This document shows, piece by piece, positions 9,389-19,408 of a stretch of DNA of 64,000 bases. The notes below the pieces were generated by a model. The model was not told where the DNA came from. It did not search any database and saw nothing but the letters and a program-made list of their open reading frames with translations. Source of the DNA: CBDBJK01 sp965206395 (GTDB lineage: Bacteria; Chloroflexota; Dehalococcoidia; Lucifugimonadales; CATOSD01). Position 1 is the stretch's first letter. Each line of letters starts with the position of its first letter. Location: contig CBDBJK010000032.1 of the NCBI GenBank assembly GCA_965206395.1, forward strand, positions 1 to 64,000, in the 5' to 3' direction. The position numbers were made by a program, and so were the translations under genes.

Positions 9389-12201
9389 ATGTTGATGACC
9401 TGCGGCTCGGCGGCGCCCAGCCTCGCAGCCGCGGTCTGAAACCACTCGACGATTTGCGGGTGACAGGTGAACACGAGCACCTGGTTGTACTGCGCAAGGT
9501 CGGTAAATGCCGCGGCGGCGTTCACGCCGCGTTCTGGGTCGAAGTTGACCAGCGCCTCATCGACGAGCACCGGCAGCCGCTCCGCCCGCCCGCCCAAGTC
9601 GCGGATATAGCCGAATCTCAGCGACAGGAACAGTTGCTCGCGCGTTCCCCGGCTCAACTCGTTGGGCTGCTTGGTGCCGCCGCTGCTGTCCGTAACGTGT
9701 ATCTCCGATCTGTCGAGGGGCGAGAACACCGTCTGGTAACGCTCTTGCGTGATGCGGCCAAAGAACCCCTGCGAGTGGCGTATCACGTCGGGTTGGCGCT
9801 CGCGCTCGAACTTGCTTTGCGCCTCCTTGAGCAGGTTTCCAGCAATGGCGCACACCGCCCACTCGCGCGCGTGGCCCTGTATCTGCTCCAGCAACTGGTT
9901 GCGCTCCATCCGCAGCCGCGACGATTCCTCCTCGCTGGTCAGGCGCCTGAGCTCGGCCTGCGCCTCTCCGCGCACGGTGGAAAGGCGCTCGACATCTGCA
10001 GCGCAGTGGTCGCCGTCCTCCGTGGCCTCGCGTATCGCATCGCTTATAGCCTGCAAGTCCGTCTCCCCCAGCCTCTCCATGAACGCTTCGAATGCATCTC
10101 CAGGGCCACTGAGGCGCTGCAATCGACCGCGGATGTCGTTTCGTTTCGTTTCGAGGTCCACGCGCTCGGTGTAGGCATCCGCGCGTCTGCGAAAGTCCTC
10201 CGCATCGGCGGCGCCGCCCGATTGGAGCAAATCCACTAATGCTCTCTCCGACTCACTCAACTCTTCCTTGCGCTCACCCAGATTGCGCTCCGCCCTGTCC
10301 AGCGAAGCCTGCGCTTCCGCACGCTCCCGCACACGCTCTGCGACGGCGGCATCCAGCTCGATCAGCCTGTCGGCAGCAGCGGCGATAGTGCGCGCGTCCG
10401 ACTCGTCGAACGGGATGCCGAACTGCTGCGCCAGGGGCACAACGTCCTCGGTGTAGCCGCTAATGTCCTTCCCGATCGCTCTGATGCGTTCCTGCCACGT
10501 ACGCACGTTGCCAAGGTGGGTCCGCGCAAGCTCGACCCTGCCCCTGAGGTCGGTAACCGTCTCGGGCGAGAAGGTCGGGCGCAGGTTGCGATCGGCGAGC
10601 CACTGCCGCCACTCACCCCCGGCCTCTTCAACCGCGCGCCTGGCCTCTTCAACGTCCTCCCTAATCTCCTCCACTCTGCGCTTTCGCCGTTCGACCAGCG
10701 CCGTGCTGCTGTCGATCTCTCTGGCAAGGCGCACACGCTCTGCGTCCGTGTCTGTAGCGGCTCGCCCGAATACGAACAGGTATGCGGCCATGCCGGCGAG
10801 AACAATGCCTGCTGCTGCGCCAACGATGAGCGCCGCGCCGCCAAGTATTGCCCCTAAGGCAAAAAGCACGATGCCTGCGGCGGCGCCCGCGATTGCCAAT
10901 CGCACGTTGCCGTTCTTGTGTCCGGCCGTATCGACGGCTGCCCGGGCCTCCTGTTCGGCCTTGTCCTTGGCATCGGTCGCCTCGCTTAAACTAGCCTCGC
11001 TCTGGGCAAGCACGGATTCGCGTTCGCGAAGTTCGCTGCGGGCACCTTCCAGGCGTTGCTGGTAGCCGCGAATCTCATCTTGAACGACCAGCGACATGTC
11101 GAACGTATCGAGGCGGGGTTCGTCCCAGTCCTGCCCGAGGTAGCGCAGCGCCTCTTGCAGTGAGCGCTCGTATTCCGTGAGCTCCGACTGGCGCTCGGGC
11201 AGGTCGTGGACTGCGCCGTCGAAGAAAGTGCGGCCCCGCTGGATGCCGCGTATTGCCTCGGCGTTCGCGCTGATGGCCTCGTTTTCAATCTGCGCTTCCG
11301 CCCTAGCCCACGCCTCTTTCACGTCTCGCTCCGTGGAGTCGTGATACTGGCGTGCAAGCCGGGCGCCTTCTGCCAGCGCCTCCAACCGGCTCACGCCGCC
11401 GACTGGGAAGTCGCCGATAGGCGGCAGTTCCGTCAACTGCCGCTCTACCTCGTATAGCGCGTTCCAATCGTCCCAGGCATCCGCAAGCCGTTGCTGTTGC
11501 TCATAGCGGGACTGGTGTTCTCGGCGGAGGCCGTCCAGACGCTCAATCTCTGCTTCGGCTTTTGGAAGCCGTGCTGTCAGGCTGCCGTACTCCGCTGCGT
11601 TATTGGCGACCTCGCGCAGCCTTTCCTCGATGCCCTTCAACTTCTCGGCGGCGTGGTAGACGGCCTGTGTGCTGCCGCCCCTGCGGAACAGCTTGCCCTT
11701 GCCATCCGACAGGCTCCTCAACGCGCTCGGAAGGTTGGCCGCGCCCATTCCGGCGCTGTATATCTGGCTGTTCACGCTGCTGTCGCTCAAGAGAGCCGCG
11801 TTGTGCAGCTCGTCCAGCGTGAAGGTGCTTACCTTCCGGAATACGTCCTCCGAATGGCCGAGGAGCCGCTGCAACTCGCTATCGGGCAGCGGCTCTCCTT
11901 CCGCCGTGGTGAGCGTTAGCGCCCCACCATGCGAGCCGGACGTTCGCTGCACGATGACCGTCTCGCCCCCATCGCTGACGATAGTGACGCTGCCGCCGTA
12001 GCGCCCACCAGCAAGCGCGGGGTAGTAGGTTGCAGAATTGGCGCGGGAATACCCGAAGAGCACCTGCCGCACGAACTCCAACAGCGTGCTCTTGCCCGCC
12101 TCGTTCGGGCCGTAGAAGACGGTTACGGGCCGTTCAAAACCGCCCCACTCACGCTCCGCAAAGTGGCCGAATCCGTCGATGCGCAGCCGCTGTATCCTCA
12201 C
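9385..12201 (-). CDS. yhaN: YhaN-like SMC/Rad50-type ATPase
   Basis: The 938-residue protein opens MRIQRLRIDGFGHF and has a P-loop GPNEAGKST at residues 31-39. Long coiled coils follow, and a hydrophobic double helix (about 425-475) sits in the middle, as in Bacillus YhaN. The C-terminal half has the ABC signature (ELSRGTREQLFLSLRFG) and Walker B/D-loop (LPVLVDEALVNFDPERG), then a switch His (FTCHPQ). Proteins of this group pair with YhaO to form an Mre11-Rad50-like DNA-repair nuclease complex. The start overlaps the YhaO stop by four bases (ATGA, 12198-12201), so translation is probably coupled. The gene looks intact and its codon use is even. Confidence 0.9.
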   Translation of the reverse strand: MRIQRLRIDGFGHFAEREWGGFERPVTVFYGPNEAGKSTLLEFVRQVLFGYSRANSATYYPALAGGRYGGSVTIVSDGGETVIVQRTSGSHGGALTLTTAEGEPLPDSELQRLLGHSEDVFRKVSTFTLDELHNAALLSDSSVNSQIYSAGMGAANLPSALRSLSDGKGKLFRRGGSTQAVYHAAEKLKGIEERLREVANNAAEYGSLTARLPKAEAEIERLDGLRREHQSRYEQQQRLADAWDDWNALYEVERQLTELPPIGDFPVGGVSRLEALAEGARLARQYHDSTERDVKEAWARAEAQIENEAISANAEAIRGIQRGRTFFDGAVHDLPERQSELTEYERSLQEALRYLGQDWDEPRLDTFDMSLVVQDEIRGYQQRLEGARSELRERESVLAQSEASLSEATDAKDKAEQEARAAVDTAGHKNGNVRLAIAGAAAGIVLFALGAILGGAALIVGAAAGIVLAGMAAYLFVFGRAATDTDAERVRLAREIDSSTALVERRKRRVEEIREDVEEARRAVEEAGGEWRQWLADRNLRPTFSPETVTDLRGRVELARTHLGNVRTWQERIRAIGKDISGYTEDVVPLAQQFGIPFDESDARTIAAAADRLIELDAAVAERVRERAEAQASLDRAERNLGERKEELSESERALVDLLQSGGAADAEDFRRRADAYTERVDLETKRNDIRGRLQRLSGPGDAFEAFMERLGETDLQAISDAIREATEDGDHCAADVERLSTVRGEAQAELRRLTSEEESSRLRMERNQLLEQIQGHAREWAVCAIAGNLLKEAQSKFERERQPDVIRHSQGFFGRITQERYQTVFSPLDRSEIHVTDSSGGTKQPNELSRGTREQLFLSLRFGYIRDLGGRAERLPVLVDEALVNFDPERGVNAAAAFTDLAQYNQVLVFTCHPQIVEWFQTAAARLGAAEPQVINI

Positions 12202-13469
12202 GCCTCATCCTCGATGAGCAGGTCGACGGCCAGCTCCTCCGCCTGCGCGATGAGGGCGGCGAGCTCAGCCTCCACGGGTGCCGCGTCGCGGAGGTAGCGG
12301 CGGTAGTTGCCGTGTTCGTACAGGTCCGGCAGGTCGGCAAGCAGCCGCTCCATGAGTTCAGCGTCGCCTCTTGACCTGTCGGACGTCTTCAGCACCTCGG
12401 CCAGAAAATCTGCGCCCGCAGCGCGTGCTGACCTGTCGAACGGGGCCGACGTTTCGTCCTCAATGCGCTCGCACCACACGAACGGTGAGCGTTGCGCCCA
12501 GCTGCTATTTATCTCCTCCTGCCAGTCACGCAGGGCGTTTGGCCGTCGCAGTGAGCGGCTCAGCTCGCCTCTGCCTGTTATGGAAACCCGCGCGACCACC
12601 GAGCGCCCGTCAGCGCTATCCAGCACGTCCTCCATCTTCCCGTGCAGCGCGTCCAGCAAACTCTGCTCCGATTCGAGCGGACTAATGTCCACGGAAACGC
12701 GCTCCCAGCGAATGAGATCGACCGCGCGAAACTCCACGTTCGCATTGCCGCCGTCATCCACCTCAACCAGATACACGCCGCGCGCGCCCAACTCGTTGGG
12801 GTGGCGACCCTGCGGATTGCCCGGGTATGCGACAACAGGGTTGCGCTCGTTGAGGATGCGCCGCGTGTGGACGTGCCCCAGCGCCCAGTAATCAACCCCT
12901 GCTTGCCGCAGGTCATCCACCGTACAGGGCGCGTACGACTCGTGGCCCGTGTCGCTACCGACGTTGGCGTGCAGCAGCCCGATGGAGAACCCGGCGGGAG
13001 TCACATTGCCAAGGCCGAGTGCAAGATTGTCCCGAACGTCGCTCTTCGGATAGCTGATGCCGTGGACGACGGCGCGAGCAGGGTCCTCGGGGAATACGGG
13101 CACGCGCTCCCACTCCCTGCCGAACCGGTGGCACAGGGCCGGATAGGCCAGCCTCGCCTCCCAGCCGTCGAGCGGGTCGTGATTTCCGTGACAGACGAAC
13201 GAACGGATGCCCTGCTCGTCCAGCCTCTCCAGCCCCTCGATGAACTTCCGTTGGGCACGCAGGCTGCGCTCCGCGCCGTCGTACACGTCGCCGGCGACAA
13301 GCAGCGCGGCTACCCTTTCACGGATGCACAGGTCGATGATGTTGTCGTACGTCCTGAACGTCGCGTTGGATATCTCGCCCGAGATGCCCTCCGGCGCGGC
13401 GTCGCGCAGCCCCTTGAAGGGGCTGTCGAGGTGCAGGTCGGCGGCGTGGACGAATCGGAGCAGCGTCAT
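12198..13469 (-). CDS. yhaO: YhaO-like metallophosphoesterase (Mre11-type exonuclease)
   Basis: The 423-residue protein has the calcineurin-like phosphoesterase motifs in order: FVHAADLHLDSPF (Asp11, His13), VAGDVYDGAE, CHGNHDPLDG, GLLHANVGS and ALGHVHTRRI, which together bind two metal ions. The C-terminal region (about 300-423) matches the capping and partner-binding part of YhaO. It is the first gene of a two-gene operon with the YhaN-like ATPase, and the pair should act in double-strand-end processing in the cytoplasm. Upstream (13470-13723) there is a gap with no recognised gene. Confidence 0.9.
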   Translation of the reverse strand: MTLLRFVHAADLHLDSPFKGLRDAAPEGISGEISNATFRTYDNIIDLCIRERVAALLVAGDVYDGAERSLRAQRKFIEGLERLDEQGIRSFVCHGNHDPLDGWEARLAYPALCHRFGREWERVPVFPEDPARAVVHGISYPKSDVRDNLALGLGNVTPAGFSIGLLHANVGSDTGHESYAPCTVDDLRQAGVDYWALGHVHTRRILNERNPVVAYPGNPQGRHPNELGARGVYLVEVDDGGNANVEFRAVDLIRWERVSVDISPLESEQSLLDALHGKMEDVLDSADGRSVVARVSITGRGELSRSLRRPNALRDWQEEINSSWAQRSPFVWCERIEDETSAPFDRSARAAGADFLAEVLKTSDRSRGDAELMERLLADLPDLYEHGNYRRYLRDAAPVEAELAALIAQAEELAVDLLIEDEA

Positions 13470-13723
13470 CGGTCTAAGTGTAGTTCCCAGAGACGTTGTT
13501 TACAGGCGTGAGGCGGGAGTGGCGATACGGCTGGCTGGGCTCTACACGCTTCCACTGCGTGGCGACTTGGGCCGGAAGGTTCTGAGGAGTACATGGGTAG
13601 TCGGCTGGCCGACCCCTTATAGTAGAGGCGGCCGGATCCACCGTGTCGTCCGCCTTCACGGTCACCCCCTTCACCGACATGAACTGCCGGTAGTACCTGC
13701 AGTTTGTGAAACACTTCCGAAGC

Positions 13724-14215
13724 TCACCCCGATCGCCGCAATGCCACCTCTCCACCCAAGAACTTCGGTCCGTTTAACTCGCCAGCGAGGAGAGGGATCG
13801 TGATGTCACTAAGGTCACCGACTTCCAATGTCAGGGGACAATCGCTGGCCGATCCGGTGGCGATAACGATTCGGAATTCCCTTTGGTAACTCTGGGTCAC
13901 CTGTTTCCGGAATACTGACTCTGCTTCACGAAAGCTGCCGTGGAACGTTTCGAGGTTGTAGTATTTGACCAACCCGCACCTGCCCTCGTACCCTTTCGCC
14001 TTCACGGCGGCTTCAACTCTTTTGATGAAACCAGGGACATCTTTCACCACGACGGCGTGCTCCCCTAGCTTTGAACAGTCTACGGGCACCAGCAGTTCCT
14101 GTCGAAGAACCTCGATGTTCTCGTTCGAGAGGGCATCGACATCCAAAGCGCCGGTATGAGCGGCGTGCATGCAAAAGAGATGGAGGTAATTCAACCAATC
14201 CATCTGGATTTGCAA
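13724..14215 (-). pseudogene. Hypothetical protein, 5' end disturbed by IS630 copy 1
   Basis: The frame reads MQIQMDWLNYLHLFCMHAAH and later GLVKYYNLETFHGSFREAES, SVFRKQVTQSYQREFRIVIA and VGDLSDITIPLL. It is a well-formed cytoplasmic protein of unknown family. The IS is inserted at a TA (14225-14226) 10 bases upstream of the apparent TTG start. Joining the flanks without the IS extends the frame by only about 13 codons (TWIYHDLAGP) before a stop, while another frame beyond reads LQPGSVNIVLNDMDLS. The real N-terminus is therefore probably also frameshifted. I cannot assign a function. Confidence 0.45.
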
Positions 14216-14226
14216 TGGCCCAGCTA

Positions 14227-15476
14227 GTGGTTCAACGTTTTTGTATTGATGGGTAGAGTGACTTTAGCTTGATGCGCGCATCCTCGGTAGTGAAGCGCCA
14301 ATCCACTCGTATCACATCCCGGTTGCGTTGATTCTGCCAAGCATTGACCTCGCCGCGCAGGATGTCTTGATTGGCAATCCGTCGGTCCAGGCACTGTCGA
14401 GCCAGCACACCGATCTCTATCTCCGCCATATTCAACCAACTCCCGTGTTTGGGAGTGTAGTGTATCTCCAGTCGCTCAGCTATACGCCTCGCCTCAGCAG
14501 GCTCGAATGCCTCGTATAGCGAGGACGGCTTGTGAGTGTTGAGATTGTCCATTACCAGCACGATCCGGTCTCTGTCAGGGTAGTCCTCGTCGACCAGTTT
14601 CTTTATCACATGCGCCCAGTCCACCTTCGTGCGACGCTCTCTGACCTCGACTCGGCGCCATCCGTCCAACGGTGCAAACAGCATGAACAGGCTGCTCACT
14701 CCATTGCGCTCGTATTCGTAGTCGTATGCCGCCGATAAGCCGGGCGCTGCGGGACGCGGCACTCGCGTCTCCTTGACTTGCTGTTTGCTCGTCTCATCCA
14801 TGCACACCAGAACCTCATTCCCATCGTACGGCCGTTGGTAGACCTCCAGTACGTCTTCCATCACGTCTTCCATCGCGCACACAAACTCCGCGCTCTGACC
14901 GGGCGGGATGCACCAACTCTGCTTCAGCCACGGCTTCAGTTCGTTTTTTTTTAAGCGCCTGGCGAACCGTCTCGGTGCTAATGGTCCCGACTATCTCACA
15001 CTCGACCAACTGGTCAGCCAACAGCTTCAGGGTCCAACTGGCACGCCCCTCCGGCGGTTCCCCGCAGGCCATCGCTATCAACCGTGCTTCACCTTCGCCG
15101 TCCAGTCTCTTTTGACGCCGACGCAGTTGCTTTTTGCGATTCAGCGCAGACTCGACCCCCTCCTCCACACAGCGCTTGCGTATTCGCTCAGACCGTTGAC
15201 TGTCCCACACCGAGCGCGCTGGTGATGTCCGCGTCCTTCATTCCCCCGTCCGAGCGTGACTCATCGCTCATCAGCAGAATGCGCGCATGGGTCTGTTTGT
15301 ACGCCGCAGCCCGACCGCGTGAGACCAAGGCGTTGAGTTCCTGTTGTTCGTCGGTAGTCAGTCTGATACGGTACTTCTTGGTAGACATCATGGTTCCTCC
15401 TCGGTTCAACGTTACGATTGAACCCCCAAGAGGGTCAATGACTATCATGGTATTCATTTCAATGATGTTGGACCAC
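14227..15476 (-). mobile_element. IS630-type element, copy 1 (1250 bp, defective)
   Basis: The element is bounded by TA on each side (14225-14226 and 15477-15478), the TA target duplication expected of IS630/Tc1-like elements. The ends form inverted repeats (GTGGTTCAACGT at one side, GTGGTCCAACAT read inward from the other). It differs from copies 2 and 3 by an extra base at about 15190 and a few substitutions, making it one base longer than its 1249-bp relatives. Confidence 0.92.
14232..15391 (-). pseudogene. IS630-type transposase of copy 1, frameshifted
   Basis: Relative to copies 2 and 3 the first reading frame is broken after ALGVGQSTV by one inserted base in the CGCTCAGACC segment (about 15190). 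The remaining parts, including the A9 slippage run (14944-14952) and the DDE half (CMDETSK, VLVMDNLNTH, YTPKHGSWLNMAEIE), are conserved. The DDE half ends at 14232. Start, ribosome binding site and length are otherwise as in copy 2. Confidence 0.88.
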
Positions 15477-15884
15477 TAGGTCGTGATAGATCCATGTCGT
15501 TTAGGACGATGTTCACGCTGCCTGGTTGCAACCAAAGGGTCGTGCTCTCATTCTGATCAGCACGACCAGAGTCATCGCTACCCTCCATTTTCTTGAATGT
15601 AGATAACGTGTTTCAGAAGAGTTTGCCATCCACGAACTCAGCAGCGTACTTAGCTTCACGAGAAAAAATATAGTGCTCACCGCCCAACCCACTAACTCAA
15701 GGATCGTCGCATCCAATTTGCCAATGGAAGAGCCCATGTACCAACAGTCCCAGCTTCAGTGCCGAGGACCGAAGCGCCGTTGAGTTGCACAGACCCTGAC
15801 GTCCAAAACTTCGGATCGCTTTCCGCGCCATCCGTTGGCCGGTTTCGCACTCCCAAGCCACACTTCCAGGGTGGGGGGTGGCTG
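15477..15884. other. No recognisable intact gene
   Basis: The stretch next to the IS may be the decayed 5' part of the gene at 13724-14215, as short protein-like frames occur on the minus strand (LQPGSVNIVLNDMDLS). Nothing else is supported. Confidence 0.35.
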
Positions 15885-17739
15885 TCACAACCCGCGACCC
15901 CGCACCTCCACGTGATGGCGCCGTGTCCTCACAATAGCACCACCCTCGGTCTTGTGCAAAGTCCGGATAGGATCACGGGTCAGCAACTCGCCCACTTTCG
16001 TCCCCGAAGGCGTGAACCACTGGAGATTCTTGCTCGCGAGCAGACCAAACCCTGATTGCGAAACCAAGAGCCTCCCCTGCTGGAAGACATCGAGGAAGGC
16101 CGCGAGTTTGATCCTGTCCTCGACGACGTAGAGCCTCGTGGGCGTGAGAAAGTAGGTATATAGACCGACATCCACAATCTCGGTCGGACAAGTTCCGAGG
16201 TCGTAGACGACGAGCGGCTGTCCCTCCCGAGAGAGCAGGATGACCTTGCCGGAGTATGTCGCCACAAAAGCACAGCCGTCAGCAGCCGCGAAGCTCGCGG
16301 CGTAGACCCAGTCCTGCGGTATGCCTCCTGTCATGGTGACCTCGAGCCGCAATCCCTCCAGATCGACCACGTAATCGGGGCCAGTTCGAGCGAAATATGT
16401 GACTTCGGATTCCTCTAACCCCAGAGTGTCTGGGTCGACGCCAGTCAGCACTTGGAAGGCCCTGTTCACCGCCTTCATCTTTTCTTCAGCTTCGGAATTG
16501 CCGGGATTACGGTCGGGATGGTGCTCCATCGCCAGCGCCCGGTACTTCTGCTTGATTTCGATGGGACTTACTGGAAGGCAAAGGGCGAAAAGGCGCAGAG
16601 CCTCCTCGACTTCGTGTCCCGCACCAAAGGACGCGGTCCTTCTTACGACACGTTCCCAACCTGCCTTGAGCGGCATCGCCGCGCCCCATAGGGTGTGGTC
16701 AGACATCGTGCAGCACCATACCTCATCCGCGAGCGTGAAGAGGTATCGGTCCCCTTCGGGCGCAACGTCTACAGCGCGGATCTGGGACTTGAATTCACTC
16801 CAGTAGTTCGTGTCGATCGTCCGAAAGTGATCCACTACGCGTGGATCCTCCTGGAGATTCGTCTCCGTGACGACGCTCAACGCCACGTCGTAGATGTGCA
16901 GGCTTCCGCTGGAGTCCATGATCGCGATGCCGGGCCCGTTGGGTCCGGCGCCGATCCGGTAGGTGTCATGGTTGAGGGACTTTTCGCCGCCGAAGCCGCC
17001 GAGTCGGTCCAGCCATCGAAGCACGCTCTTCACCTCCGGCTGGTCGGCACTGGACCCAGATCGGTCGAGCAGCCACGTTCCCGATCCGTCCATAGCAACG
17101 ACATCAAAGGCCGGATCAGGGCGCTCATCGCCCTGCAGCTCACGTTCTCCGACGACAGCCCATCCAGCGTCTTTCGAGACTGTGAACAGGGGGCGCGACG
17201 CCGGGTTGGCCGCATCCACCGGCGTGTAGCTGTGTTTCTTCCCCGCCTTGTCCATCTGTTTGAGGATACGGTTAAACCGTCGACGATCGACGTCTTGGAC
17301 CTCGCTGGGAACCGCCTCGAACATCTCAACGCACTGCTTCGCCGCTGCTGCGAGCTGACCAGCCTTCATTCGCTGGACAATTAGCTTGCGGTACGCCTTC
17401 CCGATCACATCTCCGACTCTGCCCTCTCGCTGCTCTGCAGAAAGGCCAACTGCCAGCTTCACCACCTTGGCATGCTGGTTCTTGAACTCTGCCTGAAACA
17501 CCGGCCCAATCGTCGGGTCGTTGTACTCGCGGTTGAACTCATCACGACCATCCACCTCCCAGGTCGGAGGGGAAGGCGGCAACGGGATGTACTCCGCTAT
17601 GGACCAGTCGAGCTCCGATGGTGGTTCCCTCCGTCCAGACTGCTTGTGTGACTCTGGAACCCGCTGTGCCAATCCATTAGACCCCAGCGATACCCCCATC
17701 CTTCGCCTTGCCGAACAGCTTCGAAAGAAAACTAGCCAA
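15885..17739 (-). CDS. DnaJ-domain protein with repeat-rich flanks, 5' frameshift
   Basis: The main frame encodes a soluble protein of about 600 residues. A J domain lies in the second half: SPIEIKQKYRALAMEHHPDR, with the HPD tripeptide that stimulates DnaK, followed by AVNRAFQVLTG. Both sides of it contain repeated strand patterns (AMDGSGTWLLDRSG, IAIMDSSGSLHIYDV, CAFVATYSGKVILLSREGQP) suggesting beta-propeller-like blades. The best start is the TTG at 17739, preceded by GGAGGTG, giving MASFLSKLFGKAKDG. That start is in a different frame from the body; removing one G from the G5 run just after it restores DGVSLGSNG continuously. So the gene is either frameshifted or the assembly has a one-base error. 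The longer minus-strand frame up to 17876 is only antisense to the next gene. Confidence 0.7.
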
Positions 17740-17850
17740 TATTCACCTCCAAGAATGAAGCCCACCATCCGGCATCTTCTGGGACCAGATCTCGGGCTGC
17801 GACCTTTTGGCATTGCTACCTTGAGTATTCTCCCTAGTACGGACTGACGC

Positions 17851-18243
17851 GTCTTAGGCGTGACGGTCACCGTCACTGACGTGGACGAAACTCCGGTGAT
17901 TACCGGGGACGCCGCACCAAACTATGCTGAGAACGGGACGGGCCCGGTGGCCACCTACTCGGCGACGGACCCTGAGAGTGCGACTATCACCTGGTCCCTA
18001 GAGGGTGACGACGCTGCCGACTTCGAGATCAGCTCGGGTGGGGAACTCACCTTTAAGAGCTCGCCCGACTACGAAGCCGAAGCGGACGCCGATACGGACA
18101 ACGCGTACGAGGTCACGGTAGTGGCCTCCGATCCCGCCGGCAACGAGGCCAGGATGGAGGTCACCATCAGCGTCACTGACGTGGACGAGATGCAGCCGGC
18201 GTTTGACCCGCTTGCCCAGTATCTTGGTCTACAACCGCCATGA
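17851..18243 (+). pseudogene. Cadherin-like domain fragment of a secreted protein
   Basis: About 127 codons encode one complete and one partial cadherin-like repeat: VTDVDETPVITGDAAPNYAE, YSATDPESATITWSLEGDD, FEISSGGELTFKSSPDYE, and the Ca-binding DVDE motif again at the end, followed by a short non-homologous tail. There is no signal peptide, ribosome binding site or larger protein, so it is a detached piece of a large adhesin-like gene. The subtilase at 59743-62835 carries a related domain. Confidence 0.65.
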
Positions 18244-18290
18244 TCGGTCTTGCCTTCACTGAGACACAGAGGCAATAACGTGGGCTACGT

Positions 18291-18463
18291 CTAAGACCGT
18301 CTAACAAAACCTACATTGATGTCATTCTGAGGAGGCACGACGAAGAATCTTAGCGTCAAGTTTAGATTCTTCGCTTCGCTCTCCGAAGAATCGGAGTCCG
18401 AAGATATTCTACTCAAAGGAGTCGGACAGAATGACAAGGGACGGTTTTGTTAGGCGCTCTAAG
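18291..18463. mobile_element. MITE related to the IS427-type element at 34293-35172
   Basis: A 173-bp non-coding element has ends CTAAGACCGTCTAACAAAAC and, inverted, CTTAGAGCGCCTAACAAAAC. These match the ends of the IS at 34293-35172 (GAGCGTCTAACAAAACC). Both are flanked by TAA. The inside has further nested inverted repeats (GTCATTCTG with CAGAATGAC; GAAGAATCT with AGATTCTTC), so the transcript could fold into a long hairpin. It encodes nothing. Confidence 0.85.
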
Positions 18464-18703
18464 AGCAGTGTGGCGCAGTCGAAGGTAGACCTGGGCTGGT
18501 TTTCCCAGCTAGCGGCCAGGACCTCTGACGAGCCGGTGGTTCGTATGGACTAGATTGGCGTAGCCTGATCGTCCCCTCAACTTCCTAGCTAGGCGAGGTT
18601 ATCTTTGGGTCTGAGAGTCGCCGACAGAGCAGCAACACCTAGAGCTGAATTGATTGGCACGTCGCCTGTCCTCACACGACTGCTTGCCCCATGAGGCGCT
18701 GTT

Positions 18704-19128
18704 ATGGTTACAGAAGAAATTTGCCCCACTAGACTTCTTGCGGATACCCCCGTCGAGACAGACGCATTCGGAGGACATGGGCGGGTCGCCCGATCCATCG
18801 TGGGAGTAGTACAGACTGAACGCGGTGGCAGGTCCATCGGGCTTGAAGGAGGATGGGGTGCTGGTAAATCCACGATAGTCAAGCTGGCCTCTAAGTTTCT
18901 TACTCAGACAAGAGACAGCACCTTCAAGGTTTCAGTGTTCGATATGTGGGCCCACCAGGACGACCCGTTGCGACGCACGTTCCTAGAAGACCTTATTACT
19001 CGTATCAAGGAGTTCGAATGGGTCGATAAGGAAAGGTGGGACAGGCGGCTGGATGAACTTACGAAACGCCGCAGTGAGGATACAACGAGTGTAGTGCCCA
19101 GATTGACCGGTGCTGGTCTTTGGTTCGC
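18704..19128 (+). pseudogene. KAP-family P-loop NTPase, N-terminal stump
   Basis: The frame begins MVTEEICPTRLLADTPVETD and has a Walker A motif GLEGGWGAGKST (about residues 46-57), then FDMWAHQDDPLRRTFLEDLI, a signature of KAP NTPases (the FNAWxxxxxDxLRxxFL region). KAP proteins are large membrane-associated ATPases, often linked to defence. At about 19128 the sequence runs into a response-regulator fragment and the frame ends, losing the Walker B and C-terminal regions. The segment 18464-18703 upstream is non-coding. Confidence 0.75.
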
Positions 19129-19304
19129 TCTTACGACCCGGAACGGCGGGTGACGGTGGCAGGACGCCCGGTGAAGTTGACCGCCACCGAGTACCGGACG
19201 AGCTGCTGCATGGGGTCTGGGGCCTGGTGAACTCCGGCGACTCCCGGCTCTGGTGCGCGGCGTGGCGGTTGAAACGGAACCCGGTGCGGAGTACACTGTA
19301 GCGG
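19129..19304 (+). pseudogene. OmpR/KdpE-type response-regulator DNA-binding fragment
   Basis: Immediately after the KAP stump the sequence reads SYDPERRVTVAGRPVKLTAT then EYR, the first strands of an OmpR-type winged helix. After an internal deletion and frame change it continues DELLHGVWGLVNSGDSRL, the recognition-helix region. The middle and the end of the domain are missing. It is one of several such scraps in the window. Confidence 0.65.
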
Positions 19305-19408
19305 CGCTGGCCATCAACGGACCGCTGTCCACGCGCCCGGCGGCGTCATTTTCGTGAGACATGCCACATTGGCCTTTGAATGGCGCGGAGAGGGGTACTA
19401 GCATCACC

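Noticed and set aside
14227..15476. IS630 copy 1 as a clean, reversible insertion in one continuous gene
   Set aside because: Joining its flanks gives only 13 extra codons before a stop, unlike copies 2 and 3, so the target was already broken or is not one gene.
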